Assembly (NCBI GenBank): GCA_016870115.1
Contig: VGCH01000022.1
Location: 1 to 47,521 of the forward strand
From: Alphaproteobacteria bacterium
GTDB lineage: Bacteria > Pseudomonadota > Alphaproteobacteria > Reyranellales > Reyranellaceae
DNA length: 47,521 bases
Direction of reading: 5' to 3'
Shown here piece by piece: positions 7,410-16,082 of the stretch. Position 1 is the first letter of the stretch. Each line of letters begins with the position of its first letter. Made by a program: the position numbers and the translations under genes. Under the pieces are notes generated by a model that did not search any database, was not told the origin of the DNA, and saw nothing but the letters and a program-made list of their open reading frames with translations.

Positions 7410-9485
7410 ATGGCGGACATCAAGGGAGTATCAATCCCCGGCGGCAGACCAGGCAGCGGCGCGCATCGCGTCGTGGCGCTTTGCGGGCCGTATCTGTCCG
7501 GCAAGACGAGTCTTCTCGAGAGCCTGCTCTACGCCACCGGCGCGATCGGCCGGCGCGGCTCGACGCGGGCGGGCACCACGATCGGCGACACCGCGCCGGA
7601 AGCCCGCAAGCGCAGCATGAGCACCGAGTTGAACGTCGCGTCGGTCGACTACATGGGCGACCAGTGGACATTCCTCGACTGCCCCGGCTCCAACGAGTTC
7701 CAGCATGATTCCTTCGCGGCCCTGTCGGTGTGCGACGCCGCGGTCGTGGTTTGCGAGCCGCTGCCCGAGCGCGCGGTGACCCTGGCTCCCTTGCTGAAGT
7801 TCCTCGAGGACCGGCGCATCCCGCACGTGATCTTCATCAACAAGATCGATTCCGCGCAGGTGCGCGTGCGCGACATGCTGGCCGCGCTGCAGACCGTGTC
7901 GAACCGCAAGCTGGTGCTGCGCCAGGTGCCGATCCGCCGAACCGCCGCCAACGGCGCCGAGGAGACAGTGGGTTACGTCGATCTCGTGAGCGAGCGCGCC
8001 TATCGCTACAAGTCGAGTGGCGCATCGGACCTGATTGAAATGCCCGCCGAGGTTCTGCCGCGGGAGAGCGAGGCGCGGCGCGAAATGCTGGAGGTCCTCT
8101 CGGAGTTCGACGACACGCTGCTGGAGCAGCTGATCGAGGACGTGGCGCCGGAAAAATCGCTGATCTATCGCGATCTCCAGGAAGAGTTCGGCTCCGACCT
8201 GATCGCGCCGGTGCTGCTGGGCGCCGGCGACCGCGAGAACGGCGTACGCCGCCTGCTCAAAGCGTTGCGCCACGACACGCCCTTTGTCGGCTCGACCGCG
8301 CGCCGACGCGAGATGCTCGGCGCCGACGGTACGATCGCGGAGTGCTTCAAGGTCGTCCATCAGGCTCACGCGGGCAAGCTCTCCCTCTGCCGTGTCTGGT
8401 CGGGCACGCTGGAGGAAGGCCAGACGCTAGGCGGCCAGCGGGTCGGCGCCCTCTTCCACGTCCTTGGTCAACGACTGGAGAAGGTCGCCGAGGCCCGCGC
8501 CGGCGAGATCGTCGCGCTGGCGAAGGCCGACGGGATCAATGCCGGCCAGACCCTGTCGTCAGCAGGGACAGCCGCGACACCCGACCATCCGCCGCCCGAA
8601 GCACCGGTCTCCCAGCTCGCCGTCGCCGCTCGAAACCGCAACGACGAGGTGAAGCTCTCGAGCGCGCTTCACAAGATCGTCGAGGAAGACCCGTCTCTTT
8701 CCTACGAGGCGCGCGCCGAGACCCGCGAACTCCTGCTGCGCGGACAGGGCGAGGTGCACCTCAAGGTCGCGGTCGACAAGCTTTCGGGGCGCTACAACGT
8801 CGCGGTCGATACTGCGCCGCCACGCGTCGCCTACCGCGAAACCATCCAGGTCGGCACGCAGCAACATGCGCGCTACAAGCGGCAGACCGGCGGACACGGG
8901 CAATTCGCCGACATCAAAGTGGAGATCAAGCCCCTGCCCCGCGGCGCGGGCTTCCGGTTCGTGGATCGGGTCGTGGGGGGTGTCGTACCGCGCAACTTCA
9001 TCCCGGCGGTCGAGGACGGCATCGTGGACTGCCTCAAGCAGGGACCGCTCGGCTCGCCCGTCGTCGATCTGGAGGTCACCCTGTTCGACGGCCAGTACCA
9101 CGCGGTCGACAGCTCCGAGATGTCGTTCAAGATGGCGGCGCGCATCGCCATGACGGAAGGGCTGGCGAAGTGCCGGCCAGTCCTTCTGGAACCAATCCTG
9201 CGGGTGACCGTCGCCGCACCGAGCGAGGCGACGCCGCGCATCCAGCGGCTGATCTCGGGGCGACGTGGTCAGTTGCTGGGCTTCGATGCTCGCGCCGGAT
9301 GGCAGGGTTGGGACGAGGTTTCGGCGCTGATACCTGCGTCTGAAATCGGCGACATGATCGTCGAGATCAGATCCGTGACGCAGGGGGTCGGTACCTACCG
9401 GCAGGAATTCGATCATCTGCAGGAGCTGACCGGACGGGCGGCCGACCGGGTCGTCGAGGAAGCCCGGCAGCGTGCCGCCGGATGA
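7410..9485 (+). CDS. elongation factor G-like translational GTPase
   Basis: A 691-aa EF-G paralogue with the full domain length. GTPase motifs: P-loop GPYLSGKT at 26-33, DCPG at 90-93 and NKID at 144-147. Domains II to V follow; GQGEVHLKVAVDKL and QTGGHGQFADIKV are recognisable EF-G domain III/IV segments. The switch II sequence is DCPGS rather than DTPGH, so the histidine that assists GTP hydrolysis in EF-Tu/EF-G is absent. This points to a secondary EF-G-like factor rather than the main translocase encoded in str operons; its ribosomal role is unknown. The leader of about 250 nt holds several hairpins. A hairpin at 9529-9555 follows the gene. Confidence 0.88.
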   Translation: MADIKGVSIPGGRPGSGAHRVVALCGPYLSGKTSLLESLLYATGAIGRRGSTRAGTTIGDTAPEARKRSMSTELNVASVDYMGDQWTFLDCPGSNEFQHDSFAALSVCDAAVVVCEPLPERAVTLAPLLKFLEDRRIPHVIFINKIDSAQVRVRDMLAALQTVSNRKLVLRQVPIRRTAANGAEETVGYVDLVSERAYRYKSSGASDLIEMPAEVLPRESEARREMLEVLSEFDDTLLEQLIEDVAPEKSLIYRDLQEEFGSDLIAPVLLGAGDRENGVRRLLKALRHDTPFVGSTARRREMLGADGTIAECFKVVHQAHAGKLSLCRVWSGTLEEGQTLGGQRVGALFHVLGQRLEKVAEARAGEIVALAKADGINAGQTLSSAGTAATPDHPPPEAPVSQLAVAARNRNDEVKLSSALHKIVEEDPSLSYEARAETRELLLRGQGEVHLKVAVDKLSGRYNVAVDTAPPRVAYRETIQVGTQQHARYKRQTGGHGQFADIKVEIKPLPRGAGFRFVDRVVGGVVPRNFIPAVEDGIVDCLKQGPLGSPVVDLEVTLFDGQYHAVDSSEMSFKMAARIAMTEGLAKCRPVLLEPILRVTVAAPSEATPRIQRLISGRRGQLLGFDARAGWQGWDEVSALIPASEIGDMIVEIRSVTQGVGTYRQEFDHLQELTGRAADRVVEEARQRAAG

Positions 9486-9528
9486 ATTCAGGGCAACCGC
9501 GCAGCCCTGTCACAAGACGGTGATCCGG

Positions 9529-9555
9529 GCGCCGGCGCTTTGCATGCGCCGGCGC
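9529..9555 (+). terminator. strong GC hairpin after the EF-G-like gene
   Basis: Two copies of the self-complementary GCGCCGGCGC, at 9529-9538 and 9546-9555, flank TTTGCAT and form a perfect 10-bp stem 44 nt after the stop codon. No U-tract follows, so it is a likely transcript-end or stability structure rather than a classic intrinsic terminator. Confidence 0.5.
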
Positions 9556-9597
9556 GATCCCGCATAATCCATCATCAATCTCCTGGAGTGCATTTCG

Positions 9598-10025
9598 ATG
9601 CTGAACAGGCGTCTCATTCTGGCGGGGGGGGGCTCGCGGTCGCGGGTTGGCCGGCCAGCCTGTCCGCGCAGGGCGGCAAGATCGATCTCGTGTTCGCCGG
9701 CAACGAACTTTGCGGTCAGTGCAAGATCTGGCGGGCGCAGTCGGAGCCCGGCTTCAAGTCGTCGCCCGCGTTCAAGAAGCTGACCTATCATGTCGTGCAC
9801 CCGGCCAACGCCACTCTCATGCTGAAGGAAGAGAATTGGCCGGCGGGCATTCGCTGGATTCTCACCGACTTCCAGATGAGTGACGAGGGCGCGCAGCGTG
9901 GCGGCATCACGCCACGCTTCATTCTCGCCCAGAACTAGAAGATCGTACTGGCGGTGGTCGGAAACCGTGCCTGGACCGAGCGTATGGTCCCCAAGATCAA
10001 GGAGTTGACGGGCGCGGCTGCCTGA
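9598..10025 (+). pseudogene. exported thioredoxin-like CxxC protein, broken by a frameshift and an amber codon
   Basis: The ATG at 9598 (after a CTGGAG site) opens MLNRRLILAGGG and then leaves frame in a run of nine G (9624-9632). With one more G the frame continues LAVAGWPASLSAQ, a signal peptide, then VFAGNELCGQCKIWR, a CxxC thioredoxin-like active site, and WPAGIRWILTDFQ. A TAG at 9936-9938 stops this frame, yet beyond it the same frame still reads KIVLAVVGNRAWTERM to a TGA at 10023. The coding signal on both sides of both lesions points to recent decay or two sequencing errors. The product would have been a small periplasmic thiol-redox protein. Confidence 0.75.
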
Positions 10026-10054
10026 TCGTCGCGCGCCCCAGGGAGGTTCCGGTC

Positions 10055-10558
10055 ATGGCCAATGACCTCTTCCGTCGGCAATTCGCGAGTTACGCTGCCG
10101 TGCATCGGGATCCGCGCAACAAGACGACTCACTTCATTGGCATTCCCGCCATCGTGTTCTCGCTTGTGCTGCTGCTCACGCTGTGGCGGGTCCCCGGCCT
10201 CGGGATTTCCTGGGCACTGGCGCTGGGCGTGCTGGCCGTGGCGGGGTGGATCCTCCTCGACGCCGGTATCGGCGTCGTGCTCGGAGTTCTGATGGCGGCC
10301 GGATGGGTCGCCGCCGAGGCTCTGGGCGCGCAGCTGGGTGGCACGGGCGTGTGGATCGCGTTTGCGATCCTGTTCGTCGGTGGCTGGATTGTGCAATTCC
10401 TCGGGCATCACTACGAGGGCAAGCGACCGGCTCTGCTGGACAACATCTTCCAGGGATTCATCGGGCCGATGTTCCTAGTCGGCGAGACGCTGGTGGCGAT
10501 GGGCCATCGGCGCGATCTCGCCGCGTTGATGGGTGACCACCCGGTCACGTCTCAGTGA
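10055..10558 (+). CDS. Mpo1-like membrane protein (DUF962)
   Basis: A 167-aa membrane protein of the DUF962/Mpo1 family, whose yeast member is an iron-dependent dioxygenase in 2-hydroxy fatty acid breakdown. Conserved polar residues flank the membrane helices: H17, N22 and H26 in HRDPRNKTTHFIGIP and H118-H119 in GHHYEGKRPAL. Four hydrophobic segments lie at about 30-45, 52-68, 72-90 and 98-117. A GGGAGG site precedes the ATG. The stop overlaps the GTG of the longest possible msrP frame, so the two may be expressed together. Enzyme activity in bacteria is inferred from the family only. Confidence 0.85.
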   Translation: MANDLFRRQFASYAAVHRDPRNKTTHFIGIPAIVFSLVLLLTLWRVPGLGISWALALGVLAVAGWILLDAGIGVVLGVLMAAGWVAAEALGAQLGGTGVWIAFAILFVGGWIVQFLGHHYEGKRPALLDNIFQGFIGPMFLVGETLVAMGHRRDLAALMGDHPVTSQ

Positions 10559-10626
10559 ACTCCAGTGACTTGCGCCGCTCGCGCGCGCAGGCAACAAAGT
10601 CCGACCCTCAAGCCACGGAGCCAAGC

Positions 10627-11586
10627 GTGCTGATCAAGCGGACACGAGGATGGGAACTGCCGGAGCGGCTTGTGACACCCGAGAGCGTCGCGCTGGGCCG
10701 GCGCGCGGCGATGGCAGGCGGCGGCGCGATCCTGGCCGGCACACTCGCGCCTTCAGCCGCGCGGGCCCAGGCCGACGCCGACCCGACCGCCAAGTTCTAT
10801 CCGGCGCGGCGCAACGACACCTACGGCGTGCCGACGCCAATGACCACCGAGAAACTCGCCACGACCTACAACAACTTCTACGAATTCGGCAGCCACAAGA
10901 ACATCTGGCGCGAAGCGCAGAAGCTGCCGATCCGACCGTGGACGATCAAGATCGGCGGCCTGGTCGAGAAACCGATCGAGATCAGCTTTGACGAGCTGAT
11001 CGCAAAGATGCCGCTGGAAGAGCGGGTGCACCGGTTCCGCTGCGTCGAGACATGGTCGATGATCGTGCCGTGGTCCGGCTTCCCGATGAAGGCACTGGTG
11101 GAGTTCGCCAAGCCGCTGGGGTCGGCGAAGTTCGTCGAGATGAAGACGCTGTCGCGCCCAAGCATCATGCCGGGCCAGCGCGAGTTCTGGTATCCGTGGC
11201 CCTACACCGACGGTCTCGCCATCGACGAGGCGACCCACGACCTTGCGTTTATCGCCACCGGCCTCTACGGCAAGCCGATCCCGCGCCAGAACGGCGCGCC
11301 GCTGCGGCTGGTGACGCCGTGGAAGTATGGCTTCAAGCAGGTGAAGTCGATCGTGAGCATCGATTTCACCGACAAACGCCCGGTTTCCTTTTGGGAGAAG
11401 CTGCTGCCGACCGAGTATGGCTTCTGGGCCAACGTGAACCCGCAGGTTGGCCATCCGCGCTGGAGCCAGGCCACCGAGAAGTTGCTGGGCAGCGACGCGC
11501 GCATCCCCACTCTCCTCTACAACGGCTATGCCGAGTGGGTGGCGGGACTGTACGAGGGTCGCAAGAGCGAAAAACTCTTCATGTAG
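10627..11586 (+). CDS. msrP: periplasmic methionine sulfoxide reductase catalytic subunit MsrP (YedY)
   Basis: A molybdopterin enzyme that repairs oxidised methionines in periplasmic proteins. The GTG at 10627 is preferred to the GTG at 10555: GGAG lies 6 nt upstream of it and the product then opens VLIKRTRGWELPE, like other family members. A twin-arginine signal follows (LGRRAAMAGGG ... SAARAQ, about 20-45). The sulfite oxidase-type core holds FRCVETWSM with the Mo-ligand cysteine at about 139, and TPWKYGFKQVKSI. The length of 319 aa fits. The haem membrane partner MsrQ usually sits next door, but a solute receptor gene follows instead, so electrons must come from elsewhere in the genome or another donor. 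Confidence 0.92.
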   Translation: MLIKRTRGWELPERLVTPESVALGRRAAMAGGGAILAGTLAPSAARAQADADPTAKFYPARRNDTYGVPTPMTTEKLATTYNNFYEFGSHKNIWREAQKLPIRPWTIKIGGLVEKPIEISFDELIAKMPLEERVHRFRCVETWSMIVPWSGFPMKALVEFAKPLGSAKFVEMKTLSRPSIMPGQREFWYPWPYTDGLAIDEATHDLAFIATGLYGKPIPRQNGAPLRLVTPWKYGFKQVKSIVSIDFTDKRPVSFWEKLLPTEYGFWANVNPQVGHPRWSQATEKLLGSDARIPTLLYNGYAEWVAGLYEGRKSEKLFM

Positions 11587-11647
11587 CGGCTTTGCGGATG
11601 GCGACCCGCCGGCTAAAACGGCGGCGAAACCATCCGAGGAGCCCGCG

Positions 11648-12610
11648 ATGTCGATTTCCCGCCGTTCCGCGATCGCCGGACTGGGCGCCGTCGCCGCTGC
11701 GCCGCACGCCCGGGCGCAGGATTTCCCGAACAAGCCGATCCGCCTGGTCGTTCCGTTCGCCGCCGGCAGCGCGACCGACATCGCTGCGCGCGGCCTCGGC
11801 CAGAAGCTGGGCGATATCCTGAAGCAAGGTGTGGTGATCGAGAACAAGCCCGGCGCCGGCGGCCAGCTTGGCGCGCAAGCGGTCGCGACCGCAGCGCCCG
11901 ACGGCTACACGCTCCTGATGGGCACCAATTCGACCAACGCCGCGATCAAGTCGCTCTACAAGAAGCCGCTCTATGATCAGGACAAGGATTTCGCCGCCAT
12001 CGCGCGGGTGGTGTTGGGTGTGAACACGCTGGTGGTGAACCCGCAGATCCCGGTGAACAACGTCGCCGAACTGGTGGAGTACGCCAAGAAGAACCCCGGC
12101 AAGATCAACTATGCCGAAGCGAGCTCAAGCCAGCGGCTGACGGCGGAGATGTTCAACCAACTCTCCGGCGCGAAGCTCGAGCGCGTGCCCTATCGGGCAA
12201 GCCCGCAGGCGCTGCAGGACGTGATCTCGGGCCAGGTCCAGGTGATGTTCCCCGATCTGCCCAATGCCCTGCCGCAAATCGAGGCGGGACGCGTGAAGGG
12301 GCTGGGTGTGAGCAGCGCCAAGCGCACGAGCGTGGCGCCCAACCTGCCAGCCATTGCCGAAACGCTTCCCGGCTACGAGCTGGTGTGGTGGCTGGCCGTG
12401 TTCGCACCGGCCGCGACCCCGCGACCGATCCTCCAGCGGCTCGCTGCGGCGGTCCAGGAAGGCACTGCTGACGCCGCAACCGGCCGAACCATGACGGGAG
12501 GGCGCGCCGAGGTGTCGGTGATCGTGCTCGACGAGTTCCAGCGATTCGTCACGCGCGAGACCGACGTGTGGGCCAAGGCGATCAAGGCCGCCGGCATCGA
12601 GCCGGAGTGA
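11648..12610 (+). CDS. tripartite tricarboxylate transporter (Bug/TctC-type) substrate-binding protein
   Basis: A 320-aa periplasmic receptor. The ATG at 11648 has GAGGAG ahead and opens MSISRRSAIAGLGAVAAAPH, a twin-arginine-like signal ending near residue 24 (ARAQ-DFP). NKPIRLVVPFAAGSATDIAA and NKPGAGGQLGAQAVATAAPDGYT are hallmark segments of the Bug family, which binds carboxylates. The TctA/TctB membrane subunits are absent from the window. The next gene starts 4 nt after its stop, so it leads an operon with enoyl-CoA hydratase, acyl-CoA dehydrogenase and CoA-transferase genes. This suggests a CoA-activated carboxylate as ligand, which is inference. Confidence 0.92.
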   Translation: MSISRRSAIAGLGAVAAAPHARAQDFPNKPIRLVVPFAAGSATDIAARGLGQKLGDILKQGVVIENKPGAGGQLGAQAVATAAPDGYTLLMGTNSTNAAIKSLYKKPLYDQDKDFAAIARVVLGVNTLVVNPQIPVNNVAELVEYAKKNPGKINYAEASSSQRLTAEMFNQLSGAKLERVPYRASPQALQDVISGQVQVMFPDLPNALPQIEAGRVKGLGVSSAKRTSVAPNLPAIAETLPGYELVWWLAVFAPAATPRPILQRLAAAVQEGTADAATGRTMTGGRAEVSVIVLDEFQRFVTRETDVWAKAIKAAGIEPE

Positions 12611-12614
12611 CCCC

Positions 12615-13376
12615 ATGGCCTCGCTCGAAATCGACCGCGCCGGTCCCATCCGTACCCTCTGGCTGAACCGGCCCGAAAAGAAGAACGCACTGGACAGCGG
12701 CTTGCTCGAAGCGCTGGGTGCGGCGCTGCGCTCACCGGTGGATCCGGCCGACCGCGTGGTCGTGATCCGCGGTCGAGGCACGGTGTTCTGCAGCGGTCTC
12801 GACATGGCCGAACGCCGCGAGACCATCGGCGGCGGCGGTGCCAGCGGCATCGAGGCGATGTTGCGGGCGATCGAGCTTTGCCCGCTGCCCGTCGTGGCGG
12901 TGGTGCACGGCGATGCCATCGCCGGCGGCAACGAGTTGGCGCTGCATTGCGATCTCGTGATCGCGAGCGACAAGGCACGCTTCGGCATGTCGCTCGCCCA
13001 GGTGGGGCTCGCGCCGAACTGGTTCCTCGCCAAGAAGCTGATGGAAGTGCTGGGTCCGGTCGTCACCCGCGAAATGCTGCTGCTGGGCGATCCGCTACCC
13101 GCGCCCCGCCTGCACGCGCTCGGTCTGATCGCACGCTGCGTGCCCGCCGACCGCCTCGAAGCCGAGGCCTCGGCCGTCATCGGGCGCATCGCCGCCAACG
13201 CCCCGCTGTCATTGCGGGCGATGAAGGCGACCACCGTCCGCCAGCTTGAGTTCCGCGACAGCATCCCGCACGCCGACGTCGACGCGCTGGTCCGCGCCGC
13301 GCTCGCCAGCACCGACGCGCAGGAAGGCATGAAGGCGCGGCTGGAAAAACGCGTCGCCCGCTTCGAGGGTCGCTAA
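12615..13376 (+). CDS. enoyl-CoA hydratase/isomerase family protein
   Basis: A 253-aa crotonase-fold protein. NRPEKKNALDS near 17-27 and FCSGLDMAE near 58-66 form the CoA-binding and oxyanion-hole region; GDAIAGGNELALHCDLVIAS near 98-117 supplies the second oxyanion glycine and a Glu at the first catalytic position. Where hydratases have a second catalytic glutamate (PE in the next loop) this protein reads SLAQVGLAP, so it may be an isomerase or hydrolase rather than a hydratase. It sits 4 nt after the receptor gene and 4 nt before the small GIY-YIG-like gene. Cytoplasmic. Confidence 0.88.
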   Translation: MASLEIDRAGPIRTLWLNRPEKKNALDSGLLEALGAALRSPVDPADRVVVIRGRGTVFCSGLDMAERRETIGGGGASGIEAMLRAIELCPLPVVAVVHGDAIAGGNELALHCDLVIASDKARFGMSLAQVGLAPNWFLAKKLMEVLGPVVTREMLLLGDPLPAPRLHALGLIARCVPADRLEAEASAVIGRIAANAPLSLRAMKATTVRQLEFRDSIPHADVDALVRAALASTDAQEGMKARLEKRVARFEGR

Positions 13377-13380
13377 TCCG

Positions 13381-13719
13381 ATGGCGATGCGGCTGCGGCT
13401 GGACGGTCCGTGGCGACCTCTCGACGCCGCCGAGGTCGCGCGTCTCCCCGGCCAACTCGGCGTTTACCAGATCGCGGATGGTGAGGGTCGGATCGCCAAG
13501 ATCGGAGAGGCCGGCGCGCGCGCGCCCTTCGGTCTGCGAACGGCGCTGGAGCGGGAACTCGCCGCGCGCGGACCGGGCTGGCGCTTCCGCGTCGAAGTGA
13601 ACATGCAGTACCGCACGCGATGGTTCGAGCTCCTGATGGTCCACCGTGCCGACCACGGTGCGCTGCCCCCTGACAACGCCGCCGATTCGCCCGCTCTCGG
13701 GCGGCTCAGCCCGGCCTAA
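13381..13719 (+). CDS. small GIY-YIG-like protein of unknown function
   Basis: A 112-aa protein I cannot assign with certainty. GQLGVYQIADGEGRIAKIGE (about 27-46) resembles the first strands of the GIY-YIG fold, with GVY for GIY and AKIGEAG for the YIG strand; FGLRTALERELAARGPGWRF could be the following helix. RTRWFELLMVHRADHG resembles the segment that carries the metal-binding glutamate in nucleases. The arginine and tyrosine pattern is not full, so nuclease activity is uncertain. It is embedded tightly between enoyl-CoA hydratase and acyl-CoA dehydrogenase genes (gaps 4 and 15 nt), where a nuclease would be unexpected. Confidence 0.7.
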   Translation: MAMRLRLDGPWRPLDAAEVARLPGQLGVYQIADGEGRIAKIGEAGARAPFGLRTALERELAARGPGWRFRVEVNMQYRTRWFELLMVHRADHGALPPDNAADSPALGRLSPA

Positions 13720-13734
13720 CCGGCAGAACCGCCC

Positions 13735-14901
13735 ATGGATTTTGAACCCACCACCGAGCAACGACTGTTGATCGAACAGGTCCGCCGCTTCGTGCGCGAA
13801 GAGATCCTCCCCCTCGAGGAAACGCTCGACCCCGACGCGTCGGAGCTCCCGGCCACCGACCTCGCGCGGCTGGTCGGCAAGACCAAGGCGATGGGCCTCT
13901 ATGGCATCGACATTCCGCGCGAGTTCGGCGGACCCGACATCGACATCGTCACGCGCACCTATCTGGCGATCGAGATGGCGCAGCACCGCGCCGGCCTCTA
14001 TGTGCCCTGCTACGGCGCCTTCGGCGGCGCGGGCCTCGCCCAGCTTTTCGAGGCCAACGACGACCAGAAGGAGCGCTATCTTTTTCCCACCTTGCGGGGC
14101 GAGAAGAAGGCCTTTTTCGGTCTTACAGAGCCCTCGGGCGGCAGCGATCCGGCACGCGCCATCCGCACGCGCGCCGAGCGGCGCGACAACGGCTGGGTCA
14201 TCAACGGCAGCAAGATCTACATATCCGGCGCCGACCGCGCGCAGTACGGCATCGTCTTCGCCCGCACCGATGCAGCAAAGGGCCGGGGTGGCATCACCTG
14301 TTTCATCGTCGACGCCGGCACGCCCGGCTTCCACGTGCGACGCGTCGTGCACACGCTGCGCTCGTCGAGCTACGCCACCGAGCTCGAGTTCACCGAGTGC
14401 TGGGTGTCGGACCACCAGGTGCTGGGTGAGGTGAACAAGGGGTTCGCGATCGCCAATGACCGGCTCAGCCGGCAGCGCATTCCCTATGCTGCCGGCTGCA
14501 TCGGTGTCGCGATCAAGGCGCAGGAGATGGCGCTGGAATGGTCGAAGATCCGCGAGACCTTTGGCGAGAAGCTGGCCAATCGCCAGGCCATCCAGTGGAT
14601 GCTGGTCGACAATGAGCTGGAGATCCGCACCGCGACCTACTTCACGCTGGTCGCGGCCGAGAAGGCGCGACGCGGCGAGCCGTTCCGGACTGAGGCCGCG
14701 ATGGCAAAGCTGCTGGCGAGCGAGAATGGCGGCAAGGTCGTCGATCGCGCGATGCAGATCTTCGGCGGAATGGGCATGACAAAGGACCTGCCACTGGAGC
14801 GCTGGTATCGCGAGATGCGCATCCGGCGGGTGGGCGAGGGTCCGAGCGAGGTCCAGCGCATGGTGATCGCGCGCGATCTGCTCGGAAGCAAGCTGCGATG
14901 A
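13735..14901 (+). CDS. acyl-CoA dehydrogenase
   Basis: A 388-aa FAD enzyme that forms the alpha-beta double bond in an acyl-CoA and passes electrons to ETF. The N-terminal helical domain (1-120), the beta domain with FFGLTEPSGGSDPARAIRTR (about 124-143) and YISGADRAQYGIVFA, and the C-terminal four-helix domain are all present. Near the end GEGPSEVQRM holds the Glu at the position of the usual catalytic base, followed by IARDLLG. Full length for the family. The gene overlaps the downstream CoA-transferase gene by 4 nt (ATGA). The substrate is unknown; the neighbours suggest a carboxylic acid activated by CoA transfer. Confidence 0.93.
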   Translation: MDFEPTTEQRLLIEQVRRFVREEILPLEETLDPDASELPATDLARLVGKTKAMGLYGIDIPREFGGPDIDIVTRTYLAIEMAQHRAGLYVPCYGAFGGAGLAQLFEANDDQKERYLFPTLRGEKKAFFGLTEPSGGSDPARAIRTRAERRDNGWVINGSKIYISGADRAQYGIVFARTDAAKGRGGITCFIVDAGTPGFHVRRVVHTLRSSSYATELEFTECWVSDHQVLGEVNKGFAIANDRLSRQRIPYAAGCIGVAIKAQEMALEWSKIRETFGEKLANRQAIQWMLVDNELEIRTATYFTLVAAEKARRGEPFRTEAAMAKLLASENGGKVVDRAMQIFGGMGMTKDLPLERWYREMRIRRVGEGPSEVQRMVIARDLLGSKLR

Positions 14902-16019
14902 GCGCCGGTCCCCTCGCCGGCCTGTCGGTGGTGGAGTTCGGTCAAAACCTGGCCGGACCCTATTGCGGCCAGATCCTCGCCTTCCTCGGCGCCGACGTGG
15001 TAAAGGTGGAGCGACCCGAGGGCGACGATGCGCGCAAATGGGGGCCTCCCTTCATCGACGGCGACGCGGTAGGCTTCATCGCCCTCAATCGCGGCAAGAA
15101 GTCCATCACCTGCGACTTGGCGCAGACCGCCGACCGGGACGCCCTCATCGAACGCATCGGCCGAGCAGACATCTTCATCCACAATCTCCGCGCCGACGTG
15201 CCCGCCAAGTTCGGTATCGATGGGCCCACACTCACGGCGCGCTTCCCGCGCCTCATCTACGCCGACCTCGGCGCCTTCGGGCATCTCGGTCCGTGGCGGG
15301 AACGGCCGGGATACGAGCCGATCATTCAGGCGGTCGCCGGCCTGATCTCCCTGAACGGGGACCCGGCGGGCGCGCAGGCGCGGATCGGCGTGTCGATCAT
15401 CGACCTGTCGACCGGCATGTGGACCGCGATCGGTGTGCTGGCAGCGCTCGCCCGCCGGCAGACGACCGGTCACGGCGCGCTGGTGAACACCTCGCTGTTC
15501 GAGACCGGCCTGATGTGGGCGTCGAACCACGCTGCGTCCTTCACTGCGACCGGCAAGGTCCCACCGCGCCAGGGCACAGGCCACCCGTCACTCGCGCCGT
15601 ACCAGGCCTTCGCCTGCGCGGACGGTCCGCTGATGGTCTGCCCCGGCAGCGATCGACTGTGGCGGAAGTTCGCCGAGGCGCTGGGTCATCCTGAATGGCC
15701 GAACGATCCGCGCTACCGCACCAACGCCGACCGGATGCGCCACCGCGACGGGCTGTTGGCCGACATCGCCGTGATCATGGCGAGTGAGTCTCGCTCGACC
15801 TGGTCGGAGCGGCTCGACGCGCGCGGCGTGCCGAATGGTCCCTTGAACAGCGTTCCGGAAGTGATGCAGCTCGCGCAGGTCGCGGCGCTCGGCATCTTCG
15901 CGCGCCCCTATCCGGACTCGCCGGCGGCGTTCCACGGGTTGCCGGTCAGCATCGATGGCCAGCGCGCAGGCGACGAGGCCCGTGCCCCGCGCATCGGCGA
16001 GCACAACGGCCAAGTCTAG
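14898..16019 (+). CDS. CaiB/BaiF-type (class III) CoA-transferase
   Basis: It moves CoA between carboxylic acids through an aspartyl-anhydride intermediate. The 373-aa protein opens with GLSVVEFGQNLAGPYCGQIL, then FLGADVVKVERPEGDDAR, typical of the family. GVSIIDLSTGMWTAIGVLAA (about 164-183) carries the expected catalytic aspartate in SIIDLS. The start overlaps the dehydrogenase stop by 4 nt, giving translational coupling, and it is the last gene of the operon that begins at 11648. A dispersed-repeat hairpin follows at 16040-16067. It is likely to activate or exchange CoA for the acid imported through the receptor at 11648 (inference). Confidence 0.92.
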   Translation: MSAGPLAGLSVVEFGQNLAGPYCGQILAFLGADVVKVERPEGDDARKWGPPFIDGDAVGFIALNRGKKSITCDLAQTADRDALIERIGRADIFIHNLRADVPAKFGIDGPTLTARFPRLIYADLGAFGHLGPWRERPGYEPIIQAVAGLISLNGDPAGAQARIGVSIIDLSTGMWTAIGVLAALARRQTTGHGALVNTSLFETGLMWASNHAASFTATGKVPPRQGTGHPSLAPYQAFACADGPLMVCPGSDRLWRKFAEALGHPEWPNDPRYRTNADRMRHRDGLLADIAVIMASESRSTWSERLDARGVPNGPLNSVPEVMQLAQVAALGIFARPYPDSPAAFHGLPVSIDGQRAGDEARAPRIGEHNGQV

Positions 16020-16039
16020 TCTTGTGTCGGCTCTGAAGA

Positions 16040-16067
16040 TCCGCTGATTCCGGCCGGGTCAGAATCA
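16040..16067. repeat. copy 2 of the small dispersed repeat, with a 6-bp stem
   Basis: The block at 16040-16062 matches 1151-1173 at 18 of 23 positions, including GCTGATTC and GCCGGGTC, with GTCGGCT at similar spacing upstream. Its own stem is TGATTC (16045-16050) with GAATCA (16062-16067). It lies between the convergent genes ending at 16019 and 16083. Confidence 0.5.
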
Positions 16068-16082
16068 CCCCAAGGCGGCGGC

